In this document: positions 57,725-64,000 of the stretch, in pieces
Layout: every line of letters starts with the position of its first letter
Position numbering within the stretch: position 1 is the stretch's first letter
Source: Brienomyrus brachyistius
Lineage: Eukaryota > Chordata > Actinopteri > Osteoglossiformes > Mormyridae
Assembly (NCBI RefSeq): GCF_023856365.1
Contig: NC_064539.1
Coordinates: 26,377,493-26,441,492, forward strand
Length of the DNA: 64,000 bases
Reading direction: 5' to 3'
Translations under genes and position numbers: made by a program
Notes under the pieces: generated by a model
Databases searched by the model: none
What the model was told of the DNA's origin: nothing
Seen by the model: only the letters and a program-made list of their open reading frames with translations

Positions 57725-59952
57725 GTAGTTAAACTGTCTTTCAAATAAGCATTAAAGATCCTTGTCACTTCAATTGCAATGAGTGTTTGTGTGCATTATG
57801 CCTGGGAATATATATATATATATATATATTCAAATTTTTGCAGATTGTGTAGGCTGCTATTTGCCATTCAACACGTTTCCTCATTTTTGTTTTGCCTAAT
57901 GGGGCTCTTGTCACTTACTGTAGAATAAGGGATCCACCATTAGTAGTAGACTTCAATTATTGGTCAGAATGGCTGAAACTAGCCATTGAAACTAGAGTTT
58001 GCTGGCAATTTTTGTCGTGGGGGATGCTCCCTCACTCATTGACTTTTATTGCCAGGATTTCAGAATACCTGAATATGATTGGTTTTGAAAAAAACTTGTC
58101 AAAATAGTGTATATTGTGGTATAATGTATGGACAGTATGCTAAATTAGGTGCCCCCCACATCTAACTAGACATAGCATAAACTGAAGGCACCATTTTATT
58201 GCATGATGTCATGTAAGTTTTAAGCTATTATACACATAAGCCTGTTAGTTGTCTAATGTCATTTGTTCGATACTTTAATTTCACCCACAGTTTAGACATT
58301 TTATTTCAGGCACAAACAATTGGGCCTAGGCAACTGCATGATGATGAGGCAGCCCTGTAGTATAATTGCATAATAATATTCTGATTTCTTCTAATGATAT
58401 TATAAACAAATGTATCATAAAAATCCAAATGCCTTTTTAAAAGGCGTTTTCCAGCTATAGTATGTGTGTTAATAAGATGTATTCTTTTGCATTTTATTTG
58501 CTGTGCCTTTCAGCACGCAAAGAAAAAAATGTTTCATTGTTTATCCCGCACAATGAACAATTGCGCTGCTCGGTGAATCCTTGTCTGTTACTCTCAGGGT
58601 GTAATATTGGCAGTTGCTCAGAGGTTTGTTACTCGGCAGGGCTTAATCATGTTGCACTCTCGGTCAAGGTTTTGCTTAGGGCAGTAAGTAGTGTGCCTCT
58701 GGAAGATGGTGCTGCTCTCAGCCTGTAGTATGTCAGCAGTACAGAGTACTTATCAAACAGTGCATGGGCTGCTGTCATCCTGGTCCTTAGCATAGCCTCC
58801 TGTCTCACGCGCTTTGCCATTGTGATCATTTTGGAGGATTGCAGATAATGTATTTAAACATGTTGTGAATTCACTTTGGAAAAACTCCATAACCAAGTTG
58901 TTTTGAAAAAATGGAAACAAGAAGTCGACCATTGTTTATACATATGGTCCTGTTTTTATTTCAGAAGTCAAGGTGATATATAAGTAATCAAAACTTGGTA
59001 AAATCCCTTTACTAATTTAAAGCTATCAGAATTAGTATTTGTATTCTGTGGAGGGTGTTTAATGAAAGTATTCAATAAATGTCATAAAATTATTTAAATC
59101 ATAAATTGTCATTTAAATGATTGCTATTAAATATATCCTTTATATATCATATTATGGTATTTAAACATTTTACTTGCTATTTAAATGATTATTTAAATTT
59201 AAACGGTACCAGCAACCATTAAGATTATCAAAGTCGGCCATAAAACTCAGTGGGCGGGCTCTAAACAACACATAACATCTTATTGTAACCATTAAAATTG
59301 CAATGGTTGCTAAGTGTGGTTTCCTATGACTGAGTAAAAATGTTTTATCGCAATTTTATTGATGGTTTGAACCCGCCAGATTCTTGTGATCCTTGAGTTG
59401 TGACAACTGCCTATGCGGGATTCGCCATGTATGACATCACACATCTTTCAAGCCTGTCTGGGCAGCACAGTGCTGCAGTGCATGATGACGTTGCTGCATA
59501 CTGCCGCTTTGTGTTTGTGGATTGTTCATGTTCACCCTGTATGCACATGCCCTGTCGGCGGATCCTCTGGATTCCTTTCACTGCTCAAAAATATCCAACT
59601 GAACTGGAGTGCCTAACTTAACCGTGTGTGTGACTGAGTTGCAATGTATATTGTGTGTGTGTGTGTATGTATGTATACCAGATTAATCAGTAGATTATTA
59701 TTTATATAATGGATAGGGTCAGCCCTAATACTTTGCTTTTTGCTATGTTAATTGTAGATTATACTGTAATTGCCAAGTCCCTTTTACTGTCTCATTATTA
59801 AACTTGAGTGTTTATTTGATTTTATTGACACAAGTCTGAACACTGTACTATACCATACTATTACTATACTACACCTTTTTCATTATTATCCTGGTCCAAA
59901 GTCATCCTAACTGAGACTCTTTATTCCCAAATAATTTTGGTTTAGACTCTAA

Positions 59953-61472
59953 ATGGCTGGAAAGAAGTCTGGATCAGACATTCACAATAATGGTAAGTAG
60001 TTTTTGGTAATTTTTGCTTGGCTATTATGTTGTGTTATATATTGATAGTGTGATGTTTGCCAAGTTAAAAAATATTTGCTTGGATTGCATATGTAAATTT
60101 ACCATTATTGTGCCACCTCTGCCAGTATTTCTCATTAGCGAATGATTAAATGTTTTCATGCAGTCCGATATAGGAATAATGAAGTTACACTCAAATACAG
60201 CACCTGTAATATATCTGGCTAGAAACCAAAGAACACGAGAGGCTAAAATTTCACTTTTGTTAATGTTTATTCAGCAATTCTGAATGGTTTCTGTGGAATA
60301 GCACTATTATCTTAGTAAAGGAAAGTGTGTGCATTGCTTACTTCTGTCCCCTTTTACATGCAGGGCCCATCAGTTACCTGGATGATGTTCCTTTTAAGAT
60401 TAATGACAAGTTCAAGTGTCCTGCCAAAGTTGGGTTTCCAATTGGATTTTGTCTTCCAGACTGGACCCCACTGCTCTCGGATATACAAGTTAGTGTAGTT
60501 TCTGTTTATGCTGCAATATTTTGACGCATAAACACATACAGGTGAATTTATAGGTGCAAGGCAGTTAAATTTGGCCAGAACCCATGGGCAGGAATGATGC
60601 TGTTTCTGTCGTAAACGCGGGTTCCATAACATAGACTTGGCAGCCTAAACGTAAACCAATCAGACTTGAATCTGAGGAAGTTCATTGTTGTTCTGGTAGT
60701 TAAAATTAAAAGTCATTCTTTCTTAGGGAGTATTAGTCATGATAACTAACCAATGCCCTGTTGGCACCGTCTCCTGCAGTATGACTTCTCACTGGAGCGG
60801 CGAAGTGTGCAGTGGGGCACGGACCTGGCCCTGGCAAGGAGCGCCCAGCACAAAGCACAGCAGTGCGCTGAGGCCGACGATGGCAAGGCGGGAGAAGAGA
60901 CTCCGGAGATGGAGAGCGGGGGCCCCGGGGACCGGAATAGGTCCGGCCCTCCAGAAGGGTTGGAGCCATGCCCACCACTGCCACCTGCGCTGAACCCGGT
61001 GTTGGCTGGCCTGAGCCACAATGCCATCCTGACTCCACTGCCCGCTCCCAGCCGGAACCCTGCCCGGCCCCCTAGTCCCACGCCCCCACCTCCCCACAGC
61101 CTCAATCTGGCCGACTTTGAGCGTGAGGAAGACCCCTTTGACAAGCTAGAGCTCAAGACTCTGGACGACAAGGAGGAGCTACGCAGCATCTTGCAGCAAC
61201 AGTCGGCATCCCCCCCAGATCCCCCTGAACCACCCCAGGCTAAGTCCCACCTCGTGCACAAGCCTGATGGGCTGGTTGGCCTCCTGGAGCTGGATCGGGA
61301 CACAGAGCGGCCCTGTAACATCCGCTCCCTCACTTTCCCTAAGCTGAGCGAGCCCGAGGACACAGCCATTATGCGCAAGGGGCTCCCTAACGGCACCCTG
61401 CTGACCTCGCTGCACAGGGGTCCACAGAAAGACACGCCTACTAGTCACATGCACAATGGTGCAACCAAACAG
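59953..61472 (+). CDS. ubap1: Ubiquitin-associated protein 1 (ESCRT-I), N-terminal part; 3' end outside the window
   Basis: Endosome-specific ESCRT-I subunit that sorts ubiquitinated receptors. Exons 59953-59992, 60364-60488 and 60780-61472 give the first 286 residues with consistent phase; a donor cagGTGAGT follows. Exons 1-3 open with MAGKK then [14 protein letters not shown] and [10 protein letters not shown], the UMA domain that binds ESCRT-I. Exon 3 has a proline-rich, poorly conserved section and then the conserved core [14 protein letters not shown] and [13 protein letters not shown], matching human UBAP1 closely. C-terminal SOUBA ubiquitin-binding domain is expected beyond 64000. Exon 3 is GC-rich compared with its introns. 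The long antisense frame at 60746-61435 is a shadow. Confidence 0.95.
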
Positions 61473-61586
61473 GTGAGTGTGGCCCTAATGGCACCATGGT
61501 AATTTGGTTAATTAGTGTTAATGGTGGTGGGGAGTAGCCTAAACCTATTCCAGGCAGCATAGGTCAAAGGGCATTTGATGGATTGA

Positions 61587-62490
61587 TCTTATTACTGCTT
61601 AACAAAACATTAAATGGGTGAAGATCTGCACCTAGTTTCATTTTCAGAGAAATTGCCCCAAAAACGAAGCAGCAGTGTAGTGTGGCAGCAAAGGAAGGAA
61701 AGCGCAGCTTTAGAAGACACTTGGTCTCGTGAACACAGTAACTCTTGAAGCATTTTATTGATCTTTCTCAACCTTTGCAGGAATATTGCAGGGGTTACAC
61801 ACTGGAGGCCATCAAATTTTGAAACGGTTCACCCCAAAATCAAAGCAGGGCTACACAGTGAAAGCAAGAAAAAAGGGTAGTTTCAGACATGTAATCCCAT
61901 TAACACGACTGAAATAGTATTTCACAGATCTTTTTCAGCCTTTGCAGAAATGTTGTAAGGGTTGAAGATCTGGACCTGATCAAATGTTGAGACAAATCGC
62001 ACCAAACCTGAAGCAGCACCACCTAGTGATGGCAAAGAGCAGACCAGCTCAGATGATAACTGAAAAATGATTTAGCCAGTCTTTTCCAAACATCGCAGGC
62101 ACATTCTATGTGTGAAGATCTAAAGTAGTTCAACTTTTGAGACAATTCACATATAATATTTTAGCAACATCGCTTTATGGCAGCAAAGAGAATGACATGA
62201 TTAAAGTCTTAATGTTGTGAACAGGATCACTCTGTTTGTTGTTCTTTACTATTTGATCTTTGATGGATCTTATTACCACTTCATAAAAACGTTATATGGA
62301 TGAATCTGAGCACCTGAAAATCTTACCCATGATTGACCCCAAATCAACCCAAAATTGGTACTGCACTAAGGGAGGCAGCCAAGGGTGAAAACGGAGGCTA
62401 CAGCCACCATCTTGTGAAAGCAGCCATCTGCTATTTAACGTATTCTGTGGATCTTTTTGCAAACTTCCCAGGAACATTGTACAGGTAATT
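61587..62490 (+). repeat. Degenerate tandem repeat of about 170 bp in a ubap1 intron
   Basis: Recurring blocks start near 61587, 61761, 61928, 62078, 62266 and 62451: a gatctt/gatcttt start, a ttgcaggaatatt-type block, a gaagatctgnacc block and a ccccaaa...aagcagc block. Spacing ranges from 150 to 188 bp. Confidence 0.7.
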
Positions 62491-62825
62491 GGTTCTCAAA
62501 TTACAGGGTGTGAGATGATTTTCTGAATATCCTATAATTAAGTTTATATTGATTTTTTTTCAACGCTAGCCTCCCCGTTTGGCAAATTTTAACCATAGCA
62601 GTCCTGTAGCTAGTCAATAAAATGTACGATAGGGAGCTTGGCGAAATTATTGTGGGAATATTTAATCGTGTCACTTAGCCCTTATCAAGTCCAGTCTTGT
62701 CTAGTCAGGGGGGCACATGAAAGAACAGGCACAGCTCTGGTGAACCTAATTACATTATACAAAAAGTGCTCCAGGGTTACTGGATGAATGGCATCACCCT
62801 GCACTCTGACCCCGAGTTTCACTAC

Positions 62826-62863
62826 ATACATACACACACACACACACATAAACACACACACAC
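62826..62863 (+). repeat. (CA)n microsatellite
   Basis: Interrupted acacac run in the ubap1 intron. Confidence 0.93.
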
Positions 62864-62886
62864 AACTCTCATACATTTATATATGT

Positions 62887-64000
62887 ACTATATGGATAAA
62901 AGTAGTGGGTATGTAACTGTCATTACACCTTTAGGAACTTTTATGATATCCCATTCTAAAGCCATAGGCATCAATGGGCACTTTCACACTGAAGTTCTGG
63001 AACCCGGTCCCAGTTTACAGGGCCCCAAGCTGTCTCCACCTGGAACTTTTGTAGCTCCTGCACACTTTTGTGTGTCGCTTTCATACCACACAACAGGAAT
63101 TGGAACGTTTATGCTCAGTAAGCATGGGAGATGCAATAAGTTCATAGGTTAAACTTCACGCATAATTTCATACAAAACTACACATTCATGCCAAAATAAT
63201 GGAGGATAAAGAAGCCATTTTGTTAGTTATGTGATAGTTATTGGGGGGGATCAACCACGATCAAAACAGGACACAGCCTTTTATTTATATTTAACTTATG
63301 AGCCACGACATTTTCATGAATCTTATTAAATCAGGCCAGCAGATCAATCTTTTTCTTTCCCCACAGAATAAAAAACGATGTAACGTTATCCCACTAATAA
63401 GCACTGGCAAGTTTCACCGTCGTCACCAGCAATATTAGACATAAGTATATTGGTTAATAATCAGATTTTCCAAATCAGAAATATGGAGATGCATGCAAAA
63501 AAAATTATTTGAAGCATTAAATGCAATTGGAGTAAACAAATTGAGCAGATGGAATTTTTTTTTGTTCCACTGCATTTCTTTTCCTGCACTTTCATGTAAC
63601 TTCCAAGTTAGTGTGGGTTCTTGTGGGTCAACCAGTCAGTAAGCTATCGCTGTAAGTGCCTCCCCAGTAGTTTGTAAAAGTACTTAACCTGGAGTAGGTA
63701 TTAAAAAGGGGTTCGGGAACTGCCTCCAAGGAACTATAGTGGGTCCAAGTCCCTGCAGTGTGAACACAAAAAAAGTCCCTGGTTCTGGTTCCAGAAAAAA
63801 GTTCCGGCAATGTGAAAGTAACCAATATGTAGTCGGTCCCCCCTTTGCAGCTATAATAGCTGCCAGTCTTCTGGGAAGGCTTTCCACAAGGTTTTGGAGT
63901 GTGTCTGTGGGAATGTTTGCCCATTCATCCAGAAAATGTTTATGTGTTTAATGTTGTGTATGAAGGTCCAGCTTGCAGTCTCCATTCTAGTTCATCCCAA
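62887..64000 (-). mobile_element. Tc1/mariner transposon in reverse orientation, interrupted and running off the edge
   Basis: Left end ctatatggataaaagtagtg and ttatgatatcccattctaaa correspond to the reversed 3' end of the element at 33028-34242. The match resumes at 63824 with gtcggtcccccctttgcagc, then cttctgggaaggctttccac and ctccattctagttcatccc. The part 62976-63823 is a separate insertion. The other end lies beyond 64000. Confidence 0.82.
62976..63823. mobile_element. 848-bp element nested in the Tc1 copy
   Basis: Imperfect inverted ends: gggcactttcacactgaagt at left, and at right the reverse complement reads ggttactttcacattgccgg. Flanked by aat on both sides (62973-62975 and 63824-63826). 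Both arms contain ggaac(t/c) and gtgtgaa-type motifs; no transposase frame. PIF/Harbinger type is possible from the 3-bp duplication. Confidence 0.7.

Larger units (their letters stand above)
55241..59952. other. Probable ubap1 intron 1
   Basis: No coding exon supported. Contains the (AT)n run at 56376-56440, a poly-G at about 57171, an (AT)n at about 57812-57829, and a hAT-like MITE at 57537-57724. Otherwise AT-rich. Confidence 0.45.

Noticed and set aside
60746..61435. 229-codon minus-strand open frame
   Set aside because: Antisense shadow of the GC-rich ubap1 exon 3; Ser/Gly/Arg-rich composition mirrors the Pro-rich sense strand.

Overview
The window is vertebrate nuclear DNA, most likely from a ray-finned (teleost-type) fish. 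Every gene is split into short exons by GT-AG introns (one GC-AG). The proteins closely match vertebrate families. The repeat content is fish-like: Tc1/mariner transposons, tRNA-derived SINEs with (GGAT)n tails, hAT-like MITEs and non-LTR retrotransposon fragments. Identifications come from reading translated exons against remembered family sequences; no database was searched.

Left half (1-35.4 kb) matches the human 5q15 neighbourhood. It holds the 3' two thirds of pcsk1 (+, 60-5753), glrx (+, 13349-14297), rhobtb3 (-, 15386-28571, 12 exons including one that carries only two bases of the start codon) and rfesd (-, 32408-35351). Relative gene order and strands agree with human, but ELL2 (expected between pcsk1 and glrx) and SPATA9 (expected between rhobtb3 and rfesd) were not seen.

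Right half (39-61.5 kb) matches the human 9p13.3 neighbourhood. It holds nudt2 (+, 39199-40543), ube2r2 (-, 44194-51802) and the first three coding exons of ubap1 (+, 59953-61472, running off the right edge). Human 5q and 9p genes share the bird Z chromosome, so this join probably keeps ancestral vertebrate linkage rather than being a recent fusion.

The genes do not form one pathway. They cover prohormone processing (pcsk1), glutathione-dependent thiol reduction (glrx), an atypical Rho-BTB ATPase/ubiquitin-adaptor (rhobtb3), a Rieske iron-sulfur protein (rfesd), Ap4A hydrolysis (nudt2), a Cdc34-type ubiquitin-conjugating enzyme (ube2r2) and an ESCRT-I ubiquitin-sorting subunit (ubap1). rhobtb3, ube2r2 and ubap1 all touch ubiquitin or trafficking, but that may be coincidence.

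I found no new biological system. The most interesting signals concern gene structure: a 74-bp tandem triplication carrying a pcsk1 exon end with its splice donor, a start codon split by an intron in rhobtb3, a GC-AG intron inside the Rieske domain of rfesd, a Tc1 element ending about 43 bp from a splice acceptor, two nested transposon insertions, and a MITE resembling a mammalian Tigger-type element.
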